From NCBI GenBank assembly GCA_965214305.1, contig OZ243949.1, forward strand, positions 1,550,001 through 1,614,000: 64,000 nt of DNA, written 5' to 3'. The DNA comes from Azophilus sp965214305. Its GTDB lineage: Bacteria; Pseudomonadota; Gammaproteobacteria; Pseudomonadales; Azotimanducaceae. This document shows positions 35,542 through 43,797 of the stretch, piece by piece (positions within the stretch are counted from its first letter, which is position 1; every line of letters starts with the position of its first letter). The translations under genes and the position numbers were made by a program. The notes under the pieces are model-generated. The model had not been told where the DNA came from. It searched no databases and saw only the letters and a program-made list of their open reading frames with translations.

Positions 35542-35573
35542 CTAGGAGCCTGGGCCGCCGGCAGAGGCTCTTA
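35542..35573. repeat. Repeat A, miniature remnant (both ends, no middle)
   Basis: 32-bp relic: CTAGGAGCCTGGGCC joined to GCCGGCAGAGGCTCTTAG. Both termini of an A repeat survive but about 130 bp of the interior are gone. It lies between the hyuA start and the oxidase stop. Confidence 0.7.
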
Positions 35574-36842
35574 GAACTTGTCTTTCAGCCGGTAATAGAG
35601 CATGCCCAACGCAATCAGCTGATTGCCGAACCAGCGTGAGCCGGGAATACGGAAATGCTTCATGCCGGCGAATAGGTCGAATGTCTCAAGGGTGCCCGTG
35701 ATCGCGTCGGCGATAACCTCGCCCATGATATGGGTGGCATTGACACCGTGGCCGGAAAAGCCCTGGCAATAGTAGATGTTGCCATCGATACGTCCGACCG
35801 TCGGAATGCGGTTGGGGACGATGCCGATCATGCCGCCCCATTGGTAGTCGATGCGCATATCCGCTAGTTGCGGGTAAACCTTGAGCATACGCGGGCGGAT
35901 GAAGGCGGCGATATCGCCGGGGTCGCGGCCCGAGTAGTTACAGGCGGCACCAAAGAGCAGGCGACGGTCCGCCGACAGGCGATGGTAGTCGAGAATCTCG
36001 TTGAGGTCGCAAACCGCCGCGTCCCGTCGATTGATTTCGCTCGCCAGCGTCTCCGGTAGCGGTTGCGTGCCGATGATGTAGGTGCCAGCGGGAAAAACGA
36101 GGCCGGACAGATGTTTCTGTTCCAAGCGGCTGTAAGCATTACCGGCAATGACCACCGCGTCCGCATCCACATGGCCGCTCACTGTGCCGACCCTTGGACG
36201 GGGGCCGTGCGCAATGTCCGTCACCGGCGACTGCTCGAAAATACGCACCCCCAGCGCCGCCGCCGCACGGGCCTCGCCGATACACAGATTCAGCGGGTGC
36301 AAGTGGCCATCCTGGCGATTGTAGAGGCCACCCAGGTAGGCATCCGTACCCAGCATCGCGCGTGTCCGGTTGCGGTCCCAGAGCTCGAACGGATGGGGAA
36401 ATTGACGCCGCTCCCAAAGTTCGGCGTTCTTTTCGATTTCGGCCAAATGCCTTGGCTTGACCGCGACCTCGACGAAGCCCGGTTTCAGGTCACAATCAAT
36501 GCCGTACTTGGCCACGCGCTCGCGGATGATTTCATGGCCGCGCCAGTCGAGTTTCCAAAGCATGTCGGCCAGAGCCGGGCCCTGTTTCTTTTCAATCTTG
36601 GCGCGTCCGTTGACACCGTGGATGAGTTGCCCGCCGTTGCGTCCCGATGCGCCCCAACCGATTCGGTTCGCCTCCACAACCACCGTGGAGTAGCCCCGCT
36701 CCGCCAGTGTCAGGGCAGTGGCAACACCGGTGAACCCGCCACCAATCACACAAACATCCGCGCAGACACCACCCGCCAAGGCCGGATAATCCGTGCTTTC
36801 GTTAGCGGTGGCCGCGTAATAGGAGCCGGTGTGCTCCCGCAT
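35571..36842 (-). CDS. FAD-dependent amine oxidoreductase, PuuB/DadA type
   Basis: 423 residues from the ATG at 36842, where homologous sequence begins (EHTGSYYAATANES); a TTG at 36872 is the alternative. It is a DAO-fold flavoenzyme with the FAD loop VCVIGGGFTGVATALTLAERG at about 31-51, WGASGRNGGQL and a C-terminal FAD block ending in YYCQGFSGHGVNATH. The start and the RNGGQLIHG block are those of gamma-glutamylputrescine oxidase. It likely oxidises a secondary amine or amino acid derivative, giving H2O2. No other puu genes are adjacent. The 210 bp to the divergent next gene contain no further feature. Confidence 0.85.
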   Translation of the reverse strand: MREHTGSYYAATANESTDYPALAGGVCADVCVIGGGFTGVATALTLAERGYSTVVVEANRIGWGASGRNGGQLIHGVNGRAKIEKKQGPALADMLWKLDWRGHEIIRERVAKYGIDCDLKPGFVEVAVKPRHLAEIEKNAELWERRQFPHPFELWDRNRTRAMLGTDAYLGGLYNRQDGHLHPLNLCIGEARAAAALGVRIFEQSPVTDIAHGPRPRVGTVSGHVDADAVVIAGNAYSRLEQKHLSGLVFPAGTYIIGTQPLPETLASEINRRDAAVCDLNEILDYHRLSADRRLLFGAACNYSGRDPGDIAAFIRPRMLKVYPQLADMRIDYQWGGMIGIVPNRIPTVGRIDGNIYYCQGFSGHGVNATHIMGEVIADAITGTLETFDLFAGMKHFRIPGSRWFGNQLIALGMLYYRLKDKF

Positions 36843-37052
36843 TTGGTTACTGAGGGGCAATGGATTCTTCAAATGGGGATTGTGTAGCAAAATCAGTAGG
36901 CGAAGTCTATGGTGCGTTGCGTTGGATGAGGGCGTTGACTCTCGCCGTGGCGGGCGGGCCGAGATTTTGACTCCTATCAGTGTGATTCGTCTCAACGAGA
37001 TGCAAAGGGAGGTTATCATCGTCATCCAGCATTCGAGCAAGCCGAGGAACCG

Positions 37053-37820
37053 ATGACATTACAACAGGTGGCCGCCCTGCGCGCCGAGGGGGACGAACTC
37101 AACGCTTTTCTGGAAACCATCCCCGCGGATCAATGGTCACGGGAAACGCCATTTAAGAACCGCACCATCAACTGGGTGGTTCAACATTTGCACGACGCGG
37201 ACCGTTGGGCCGTGCATGCGGTAACCGACCCGGACGGGTTCCGGGCTTGGCGCGATCAGGTGCAATCGGTGCCGTTCGAATCGGCCGAACCCTTGCGGGG
37301 CCGTGCCCTACATGAGCGCTGGCGCACCCATTTCGTGGAACTGTGCGATGCCTTGGCGGCGGCGGATTCCGAACTGCGGGCACCCTGGTTCGGCCCGGAT
37401 ATGGGTATTCGCATGATGGCGACCGCACGACAGATGGAAACCTGGGCGCACGGTCAGGACATCTACGACCTGCTCAGGGTAAAACGGGAACCGACCGATC
37501 GCCTCCGCAACATCTGCCACATCGGCGTGCGCACCTTCGGCTGGACTTTTGTGAACCGCAAGCTGGCGGTGCCGGAAAGTATCCCCCACATCCGCCTGGA
37601 CGCGCCCTCGGGCGCGGTTTGGGAATGGAACCCGCCATCGGAACAGGAAGTTATTGCCGGTACCGCCCTTGAGTTCGCGCAGGTCGTCACGCAAGGGCGC
37701 AATATCGTCGATTGCAATCTTCGCGTTGTCGGCCCCACCGCAACGGCTTGGATGAACATCGCCCAGTGTTTTGCGGGGCCACCCGAAGACCCACCACCGC
37801 CCGGTCACCGAGCCTGGTGA
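37053..37820 (+). CDS. TIGR03084-family protein (mycothiol-maleylpyruvate isomerase-like fold)
   Basis: 255 residues. The N-terminal four-helix part with WVVQHLHDADRWA and the later ETWAHGQDI segment are the DinB/MDMPI-type metal-binding helices shared with maleylpyruvate isomerase. The C-terminal third has the small alpha/beta sterol-carrier-like end (VTQGRNIVDCNLRVVGPTA). TIGR03084 proteins are uncharacterised; a thiol-linked isomerase or detoxification role is possible by fold only. GAGGA precedes the ATG. tRNA-Asn converges on it. Confidence 0.8.
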   Translation: MTLQQVAALRAEGDELNAFLETIPADQWSRETPFKNRTINWVVQHLHDADRWAVHAVTDPDGFRAWRDQVQSVPFESAEPLRGRALHERWRTHFVELCDALAAADSELRAPWFGPDMGIRMMATARQMETWAHGQDIYDLLRVKREPTDRLRNICHIGVRTFGWTFVNRKLAVPESIPHIRLDAPSGAVWEWNPPSEQEVIAGTALEFAQVVTQGRNIVDCNLRVVGPTATAWMNIAQCFAGPPEDPPPPGHRAW

Positions 37821-37832
37821 GGTTGGAATAGT

Positions 37833-37908
37833 TGGCTCCGCCTGCTGGGCTCGAACCAGCGACCCGCTGATTAACAGTCAGCTGCTCTACCAACTGAGCT
37901 AAGGCGGA
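37833..37908 (-). tRNA. tRNA-Asn (GTT)
   Basis: 76 nt with encoded CCA. The acceptor pairs TCCGCCT with AGGCGGA; the D arm is GCTC...GAGC; the anticodon stem GCTGA/TCAGC encloses loop CTGTTAA with anticodon GTT; the T arm is GCTGG TTCGAGC CCAGC. All stems pair perfectly. No integrase or attachment-site duplication is seen beside it. Confidence 0.97.
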
Positions 37909-37993
37909 ATAACCCATTCGGCGGGAGGCGCCGCCCCGCCGGGCAAGGGCGGCAAGTTTATAGGCCCGCGCCCCAAATGCAAGCTCGATCGCC

Positions 37994-38160
37994 CTAGGAG
38001 CCTCTGCCTGCGGAAGTCGCGAAAGCGAAAATTCGATGCCGCCGTCCCTTTGGGCGGGCGATTGAGGAGAATATCGAGCCCTATTTGACGAAATCGAACG
38101 TGCAAAGGGGCGAGTGGAAGCGGATTTGCAGCCGTGCATTCCGCAGGCAGAGGCTCCCGG
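37994..38160. repeat. Repeat A, copy 9 (full, TTT/AAA arm type)
   Basis: 167-bp copy from CTAG to CCGG. The inner arms contain CCCTTTGGGCGGGCGATT and AATCGAACGTGCAAAGGGG, the second sequence type of the family. It is nearly identical to the copy at 41064. Confidence 0.88.
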
Positions 38161-38169
38161 GGTAGTGGC

Positions 38170-38916
38170 TCAATTTGGGAACTCTGGCGGAGGCTTCCAA
38201 GTTTGACGGAAACGGTCAAGCAGCAAACGCATGTAGTAGTCCAAACTGAGATAGCGGCCGCCCCCAATAACAACCAGGGCCAGTAACATCGTCAGGTAAA
38301 TCGCCGCAAACTCGATACCGCTGTTCAGCTTAACGATGGCCCCGTTGCCATTCAGATAGTGGTAGTTTCCGTGCTCGCGCAGGATGGACTTGGCGGCAGC
38401 CAATCTTTTCGATGCTTCTATGGTGCGCTCGTTGACGTTCTGGCACTTCAAGAATCGTTCAAAGGCATTGGACGTCGCCTGGGCCGCGTCGCCCGGAATG
38501 CAAATAGCGGGCGGATTTGAGGGCGCAATCGCCGCCCAACCGTTATCCAAATGCACCGACCAGGCGGCGACGAACATGGTTACCGCCAGAGGAATGGCAA
38601 CCAAGCGCGTTGCCAAGCCAGCCAGCAACATCGCGCCCCCCAAAAATTCGCTCCATGAAGCGAGAAACCAGGAAAACTCCGGCGGCAGCACATTGAAAGG
38701 AAAAGGAAAAGAGTCCTGAACGTGAACAAACCAGTTCGACCCGGTGAGCTTTTCCCAGCCGGCGGCCATGAGTACCGGGCCAAGGATAAGCCGCAGCAGC
38801 AAGGAGGCCACGCCATCAAAGTGCCGAGCAATCTCAACGGCCCGGTCGTAGATACGGTGGATACGATCGCCAAACAAACCCAACCCCCCTTCACGGCTCC
38901 AGTTGACCAGCGGCAT
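38170..38916 (-). CDS. DoxX-family membrane protein
   Basis: 248 residues with about four hydrophobic helices. The DoxX core is visible at 38-130: LLLRLILGPVLMAAGWEKL, then FLGGAMLLAGLATRLVAIPLAVTMFVAAW. Between helices three and four is a 60-residue soluble insert with cysteines. DoxX proteins are small-molecule or quinone-linked membrane proteins of mixed function, some with thiosulfate:quinone oxidoreductase or redox roles. There is no partner gene to decide. It lies between two A repeats. Confidence 0.8.
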   Translation of the reverse strand: MPLVNWSREGGLGLFGDRIHRIYDRAVEIARHFDGVASLLLRLILGPVLMAAGWEKLTGSNWFVHVQDSFPFPFNVLPPEFSWFLASWSEFLGGAMLLAGLATRLVAIPLAVTMFVAAWSVHLDNGWAAIAPSNPPAICIPGDAAQATSNAFERFLKCQNVNERTIEASKRLAAAKSILREHGNYHYLNGNGAIVKLNSGIEFAAIYLTMLLALVVIGGGRYLSLDYYMRLLLDRFRQTWKPPPEFPN

Positions 38917-38930
38917 TTTATACCAATTGG

Positions 38931-39097
38931 CTAGGAGCCTCTGCCTTCGGAAGTCGCGAAAGCGAAAAGCCGCTATCGCCGCCCTGTCGGTTGGTCGATT
39001 GAGGCGAATATCGAGCCATATGCAACGAAATCGACCGGCCGACGGGGCGGATGAGAGCGGCTTTACAGCTGCGAATTCCGAAGGCAGGGGCTCCTAG
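38931..39097. repeat. Repeat A, copy 10 (full, GTC/GAC arm type)
   Basis: 167 bp, CTAG to CTAG, so the 4-bp flank is preserved on both sides. The arms CGCCCTGTCGGTTGGTCGATT and its partner at 39029-39050 differ only at positions that would form G-U pairs. A further 9 bp and another CTAG follow (39107-39110). Confidence 0.9.
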
Positions 39098-39106
39098 GAG
39101 CCTCTG

Positions 39107-40819
39107 CTAGCGGATATAGCCCAGCTTCTCCAGAGTGATGAGAATGCGGTGTGCCGCCAAGTCGGGCGAAATCTCCGCGGTGTCGATAACAACTTCAGCG
39201 TTCGCGGGTGCCTCGTAGGGGTCGTCGATGCCCGTGAAGCCCTTGAGGTCGCCGGCCCGCGCCTTCGCATACAGGCCCTTGCGGTCGCGCGCCTCGCAGA
39301 CTTCGATTGGCGTTGCCACATGCACTTCAACAAAGCCGCCCGTTGGCTGGATCATGTTGCGCACCAGCCGGCGGGTTGCCGCATAGGGCGCAATGGGCGC
39401 GCAAATGGCGATGCCACCGTTCTTGGTAATCTCGCCGGCAACGAAACCGATGCGTTCAATGTTCAGGTCGCGATCTTTCTTGGAAAACGAGAGTTCACTG
39501 GAGAGGTGTTTGCGCACGATGTCGCCATCGAGCAGCGTCACCGGACGGGCGCCGTTCTCAAGCAGCTTTATCATCAGCGCATTCGCCACCGTTGATTTAC
39601 CCGAGCCCGATAGGCCCGTGAAAAATACCGTGAAACCCTGCCGGTGCTTCGGAGGATGCGCCTTGCGCAGTTCCTCGACCACTTTCGGATAGGAAAACCA
39701 AGCGGGAATATCAAGGCCTTCGCGCAGTCGTCGGCGAAATTCGGTGCCGGACAGGTTGAGCACCTTGTCGCTCGGTTCGGTCTCGTCCACCGGCAGGTAC
39801 TCGGCCTTGTTTTCCACATACACCATCTGCCGAAATGGCACCATCGTGATGTCGAGCTCCTCCTCGTGTTCCCGGAACAGTGCCTGGGCGTCATAGGACC
39901 CGTAGAACGGTTTGCCGCTCTTATCGTTGCCCGGGCCCGCGTGGTCGCGGCCAATGATGAAATGGGTGCAACCGTAGTTTTTACGGATGATCGCGTGCCA
40001 CAGCGCCTCGCGCGGGCCACCCATGCGCATGGCGAGATTCAGCAGGCTCAGCTGGGTGGTCTGGTCGGGGTACTGTTCCAGGATCTGTTCGTAGCAGCGC
40101 ACACGGGTGAAGTGGTCGATGTCGCCGGGTTTGGTCATGCCGATAACGGGGTGGATCAGCAGGTTCGCCTCCGCCTCTTGAGCGGCCCGGAACGTCAGCT
40201 TTTGGTGGGCGCGATGCAACGGGTTGCGCGTTTGGAAGGCGACGATGCGGCGCCAGCCCAGTTTGCGGAAGCGGCCGCGCAATTCCGACGGGGTGTCGCG
40301 CAGCAGCTTGAAATCATAGTAGGTCGGCGGTTCCAAGCCCCGCACGGCGCCCCCCAAGTAAACGGGGCCGGATTGGTGCCTGAGGTAATTGACCGCCGGA
40401 TGGGTGGCGTCCGTCGTGCCATAGACGCGCCGGGCCTCGCTGTCCGGATCGGGTTTCCAGATATCGGATACCTCCAGGGTCGCGACCAGTACGCCCTCCG
40501 GGTCGCGCAGCGCGACGGTCTCGCCTTCCCGCACAGCTTTGGCGAACGCCTCGCCGACATCGAGATTGATCGGTATGGGCCAAAGTACGCCGCTGGCCAG
40601 GCGCATCTTCTCGCAGACCCCTTCGTAGTCATCCCGGTTGAGGAAACCCTCAAGCGGCGAGAAAGCGCCGTTCATCAGCAGGTCGAGGTCGCACAACTGG
40701 CGAGGCGTCAGATACCAAGATGGGTAGTCCTTGGCTTTCTGCCTCTCAACATCCGCCTTTCGCTCGGAGAGGTAGAGATTTTTGAGTTCGCCGCCGTGCG
40801 GCTCCTTGAAAGCGCCCAC
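39107..40819 (-). CDS. sat: Bifunctional ATP sulfurylase / APS kinase
   Basis: 570 residues from the GTG at 40819, which has AGGGA eight bases ahead; an ATG at 40852 directly abutting the tRNA would add 11 residues. The first two thirds are ATP sulfurylase (FQTRNPLHRAHQ with its HxxH, and GRDHAGPG). The last third is APS kinase with Walker A GLSGSGKST and the FSKKDRDLNIERIG region. Together they turn sulfate and ATP into PAPS. The fused form is common where PAPS is used for assimilation or sulfation; sulfur oxidisers also carry it. The TAG stop sits in a CTAG next to repeat A. Confidence 0.92.
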   Translation of the reverse strand: MGAFKEPHGGELKNLYLSERKADVERQKAKDYPSWYLTPRQLCDLDLLMNGAFSPLEGFLNRDDYEGVCEKMRLASGVLWPIPINLDVGEAFAKAVREGETVALRDPEGVLVATLEVSDIWKPDPDSEARRVYGTTDATHPAVNYLRHQSGPVYLGGAVRGLEPPTYYDFKLLRDTPSELRGRFRKLGWRRIVAFQTRNPLHRAHQKLTFRAAQEAEANLLIHPVIGMTKPGDIDHFTRVRCYEQILEQYPDQTTQLSLLNLAMRMGGPREALWHAIIRKNYGCTHFIIGRDHAGPGNDKSGKPFYGSYDAQALFREHEEELDITMVPFRQMVYVENKAEYLPVDETEPSDKVLNLSGTEFRRRLREGLDIPAWFSYPKVVEELRKAHPPKHRQGFTVFFTGLSGSGKSTVANALMIKLLENGARPVTLLDGDIVRKHLSSELSFSKKDRDLNIERIGFVAGEITKNGGIAICAPIAPYAATRRLVRNMIQPTGGFVEVHVATPIEVCEARDRKGLYAKARAGDLKGFTGIDDPYEAPANAEVVIDTAEISPDLAAHRILITLEKLGYIR

Positions 40820-40852
40820 TGGACTTTTCCCTATATTGGTGTTTGGGCGCAT

Positions 40853-40928
40853 TGGAGCGGGAAACGGGACTTGAACCCGCGACCCCAACCTTGGCAAGGT
40901 TGTGCTCTACCAACTGAGCTATTCCCGC
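40853..40928 (-). tRNA. tRNA-Gly (GCC)
   Basis: 76 nt with encoded CCA. The acceptor is GCGGGAA/TTCCCGC, the anticodon stem encloses loop TTGCCAA with anticodon GCC, and the T arm is GCGGG TTCAAGT CCCGT. The next base after CCA is the A of an ATG in the sulfurylase frame, so tRNA and mRNA are back to back on the same strand. Confidence 0.97.
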
Positions 40929-41063
40929 CCGGATGCGTGGCTTGCCTGAAGTGGCAGACGGGCTACTTTAACGGAAAGGCGGCGGCACCTGAAGCGCTTT
41001 TAACCGATGGTAGCCGCAACTTATCCGAATCTATCGCCCGCAGAGTTACCGCGAGTCTTGCCC

Positions 41064-41230
41064 CTAGGCGCCTCTGCCTTCGGAAGTCGCGAAAGCGAAA
41101 ATTCGATGCCGCCGTCCCTTTGGGCGGGTGATGGAGGAGAATATCCAGCCATATTTGACGAAATCGAACGTGCAAAGGGGCGAGCGGCAGCGGATTTGCA
41201 GCCGTGAATTCCGCAGGCGGAGGCGCCTAG
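41064..41230. repeat. Repeat A, copy 11 (full, TTT/AAA arm type)
   Basis: 167 bp, CTAG to CTAG. The first three bases of the right CTAG (41227-41229) are the TAG stop of ccmI on the minus strand. The 135 bp between it and tRNA-Gly hold no gene. Confidence 0.9.
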
Positions 41231-42585
41231 TTCGGCGGACGCAATTGCGCCGCTAGCGAAAGCGCCGCGGCATCCTTAATCGACAGGGGTTCGGAGACCC
41301 ACTCCCAATCGCCCGCTTGTCGCCTTGCGGCGCCGGTTAGGCTGATGCGCGTAACCACTTCAACTTGTTCGGCGGCCGAGAGCGGCCGGTCGGGGTTCAT
41401 CGTCACCGCGTCATCGAGTGTTATGTGGTTCGGCAGGGACGCGACGGGGCGGCGCACGACCGCATAGGGCATGCCGCCCCCGACTGGACGGGCGATGACG
41501 AACAGCGTGGCGGACTCCGGTGGCGGTGTGGATACGGTTAACCGCACATCGATACGGGGCTGCAGTTCACCGAGCATTGCACGAGCCTGCCCAACAAAAT
41601 GTTGCAGAGCCTTGCGTTGTGCCGGCGCCACCGCACCGCCAAGCGCCTGATTGAACCGCCCAACCGCTTCCCGATAGTCGCCCCGCCGGTAGGCGTCTAT
41701 GGCAAGGATTTCCAGCACCATCGGGTTATTCGGTACACGCCTGAGCAAACGTTCCGCAATGATTTTGCCGGTCTCGTCGAGCCAACCCCCATTCGCCAAA
41801 TAGACCGCTTGCAGCCAGGCCCAGTCCAACGTCGGATCATCGCCGAGGCTGGCGCGGGCCAAAGCGAACGCCTCCGCCGCCCGCGCGTAGTCGCCGTCTC
41901 TGAGGTAAATATGGCCGAGTAGATAGCGGCTCCGGGCATCATCCGGCCGGCTTTGCAACCGGCTTGCCAACAGCACGCGCCAACGATCAACCTCCAGCCG
42001 GTCAGCCTGGGGGTCAAGTTCCAGAACCCGGGGCGCTTCCCGCAGCAACTGGGCTTGCGGCTCCCCGACCCGCGGGTAAACCACGAACGTCAAAAGGGGG
42101 ATGCCCAGGGCGACAAGCACCCAGGCCCAGCCGCGACCGGCGGGGTGCGCGCCCGTTACTCGAACAGGGTCTCCGGTATCGCTCCCAACTCCGGCACGGC
42201 TTTCGGCCCCGACGACGGCGCTCAGCACCGCAGCGTCGTCCGCATGGCGGGGATCGAGGCTGTTACCGCCGCTGCGTCCACCCCCATTGGCGGAGCGGCC
42301 CGGGCCGGCGTTGGCGGGTTGTGGGGCATCGAATTCATCAAGCAGCCCGCGCGCCATCTCCTGCTCGACCTCCGCCCGGCTGGACGCATCCAAAACGCCC
42401 ACCGCACACTCTTGCTCCACTTCCTCGAGCCGCTGTCGATACAGCGCCAACAGCGCATCATCCCGCTGCACGGCAGCGTCGCGCTCATCCCAATGAACGC
42501 CTTTGCGCATAGGCCGCAGGAAGGGTGCCAAGGCGAAGCCAAGTGCCGCTGCGACCAGCAGCGTTGCCGTAATCCAGAGGCTCAT
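41227..42585 (-). CDS. ccmI: Cytochrome c maturation protein CcmI
   Basis: 452 residues. CcmI presents apocytochrome c to the heme-lyase complex in the periplasm. The N-terminus has one membrane helix, then a cytoplasmic stretch with DALLALYRQRLEEVEQE and a second helix (WVLVALGIPLLTFVVYP). The large periplasmic part has TPR repeats (SRYLLGHIYLRDGDYARAAEAF and neighbours) and a C-terminal beta-rich domain, as in long CycH forms. The start overlaps the ccmH stop by ATGA. It is the last gene of the nine-gene ccm run; its stop lies in the CTAG of repeat A. Confidence 0.9.
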   Translation of the reverse strand: MSLWITATLLVAAALGFALAPFLRPMRKGVHWDERDAAVQRDDALLALYRQRLEEVEQECAVGVLDASSRAEVEQEMARGLLDEFDAPQPANAGPGRSANGGGRSGGNSLDPRHADDAAVLSAVVGAESRAGVGSDTGDPVRVTGAHPAGRGWAWVLVALGIPLLTFVVYPRVGEPQAQLLREAPRVLELDPQADRLEVDRWRVLLASRLQSRPDDARSRYLLGHIYLRDGDYARAAEAFALARASLGDDPTLDWAWLQAVYLANGGWLDETGKIIAERLLRRVPNNPMVLEILAIDAYRRGDYREAVGRFNQALGGAVAPAQRKALQHFVGQARAMLGELQPRIDVRLTVSTPPPESATLFVIARPVGGGMPYAVVRRPVASLPNHITLDDAVTMNPDRPLSAAEQVEVVTRISLTGAARRQAGDWEWVSEPLSIKDAAALSLAAQLRPPN

Positions 42586-43142
42586 TCTTCGCCCAAGAGC
42601 CGGCGCAGGCGGCGCTGGTCATCGGTGCCCAGGGTGGCAGCCCGCTGATGGCGCAAGCGCCGCACAATCAACAAAACGCCGAGCACGGCAAAGAGTCCGG
42701 GGCCCAACCACAGCAACAGGGTCCCGGCGTTGAACGGCGGATCGTACAGAACGAAATCGCCATAACGGGCCTTAAGAAAGGCACGCACCTCGTCGTCCGA
42801 GCGCCCCTCAAGCACCACCAGCCGATACACCGCAGCGCGCAGATCTTGGGCGATGGGCGCATCGCTGCCGCTGATATTGACGTTCAGGCACTTGGGACAA
42901 CGAAACTCGTCGATCAGCGCCCGGTAGCGGCGCTCGCTTTCCACATCGGAAAATTGATACACATCGACCGGGCTCGCCGCCTGGCTTGCCGACATCAAAA
43001 GGCACAGGCACAGGGCCAACCCGGCTTTCCGTTTGCCGCCTCGCGGCAAGCCCGGAGACGCCGCCTTGGCAATAGGCCGCAAGGGCAGCGGTGTAACCCA
43101 ACCCGCCGCTCGATCACGGGGTTCGCACGGAAACAGGCCCAT
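42582..43142 (-). CDS. ccmH: Cytochrome c maturation protein CcmH
   Basis: 186 residues from the ATG at 43142, the first ATG after the ccmG stop. A basic start and signal-like helix end at SASQAASP. The active-site pair is C82/C85 in FRCPKC, the LRCxxC motif that reduces or binds the heme-attachment cysteines of apocytochrome c. The family block DAPIAQDLRAAVYRLV and YGDFVLYDPPF follow, then a C-terminal membrane helix. The real N-terminus may be somewhat shorter, since 30 residues precede the hydrophobic core. Confidence 0.93.
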   Translation of the reverse strand: MGLFPCEPRDRAAGWVTPLPLRPIAKAASPGLPRGGKRKAGLALCLCLLMSASQAASPVDVYQFSDVESERRYRALIDEFRCPKCLNVNISGSDAPIAQDLRAAVYRLVVLEGRSDDEVRAFLKARYGDFVLYDPPFNAGTLLLWLGPGLFAVLGVLLIVRRLRHQRAATLGTDDQRRLRRLLGEE

Positions 43143-43143
43143 A

Positions 43144-43779
43144 TCAGCCGGTGCCCGCCCCGTTCGCCCGCAGCCGCGCGATTCGCGGGGCCAGCTCATC
43201 AAGCCAGATTTGCCGGGTGATCTCGCCGATGCGCTTGTAGACGATGATGCCCTCGGCATCGAGTAAAAACGTTTCCGGAGCGCCGTACACCCCCAATTCA
43301 ACGCCCAGGGCACCATTCAGATCGACGATATTGAAATCGTAGGGATTGCCGAATTCCCGCAACCAGCGGCGCGCCGCCGCCGGGTCGTCTTTGTAGTTGA
43401 TGCCGACAATGCGCACCTGTTCCTCAAGGCGGATGCGGGCGAGTTCGTCGTGTTCGGCCTTGCATGTGGGGCACCAGGTCGCCCAGACGTTGACGAGCAA
43501 AGCATCGCCGAGCAAGTCGTCGCGGCTTACATACGAGGCTTGCCGAGCCGCTGCCGGGGCGCCGCCCGCACCGGCCACCGCGGAAGCGCCTTCCCCGGGC
43601 GGCTTAAATGGGCGAGATGGCTCCAAGAGCGGAGCACGAAACTCGGGGAAAGGCTGGCCAAGCAATGCCGACGGCAAGCGATGCGGATCCTCAAGCTGAA
43701 ACCCGTAATAGCCGATCAACAAAATCAACAGAAAAATGCCCAGGGGGGCAAACAAACCCAAGCGGGGCAGTGTTTTCAT
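43144..43779 (-). CDS. ccmG: Thiol:disulfide interchange protein CcmG/DsbE
   Basis: 211 residues from the ATG at 43779. A single N-terminal helix anchors a periplasmic thioredoxin domain with C103/C106 in WATWCPTCK, which passes electrons from CcdA/DsbD to CcmH and apocytochrome c. The family region GQPFPEFRAPLLEPS and GAPETFLLDAEGIIVYK are seen. Unlike E. coli CcmG, about 25 extra residues rich in Gly, Ala and Pro (roughly 59-83) lie between the first strand and the active-site helix. ccmF stops 18 bp before its start. Confidence 0.93.
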   Translation of the reverse strand: MKTLPRLGLFAPLGIFLLILLIGYYGFQLEDPHRLPSALLGQPFPEFRAPLLEPSRPFKPPGEGASAVAGAGGAPAAARQASYVSRDDLLGDALLVNVWATWCPTCKAEHDELARIRLEEQVRIVGINYKDDPAAARRWLREFGNPYDFNIVDLNGALGVELGVYGAPETFLLDAEGIIVYKRIGEITRQIWLDELAPRIARLRANGAGTG

Positions 43780-43797
43780 TACTCTTACCAACCGGCC

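Noticed and set aside
37833..37908. tRNA-Asn as an integration site
   Set aside because: No integrase and no duplicated tRNA 3' end were found nearby.
40853..40897. N-terminal extension of the sulfurylase through tRNA-Gly
   Set aside because: It is a translation of the tRNA gene itself.
39644..41131. 495-codon plus-strand frame opposite sat and tRNA-Gly
   Set aside because: Crosses a tRNA and a repeat and is antisense to a well supported enzyme.
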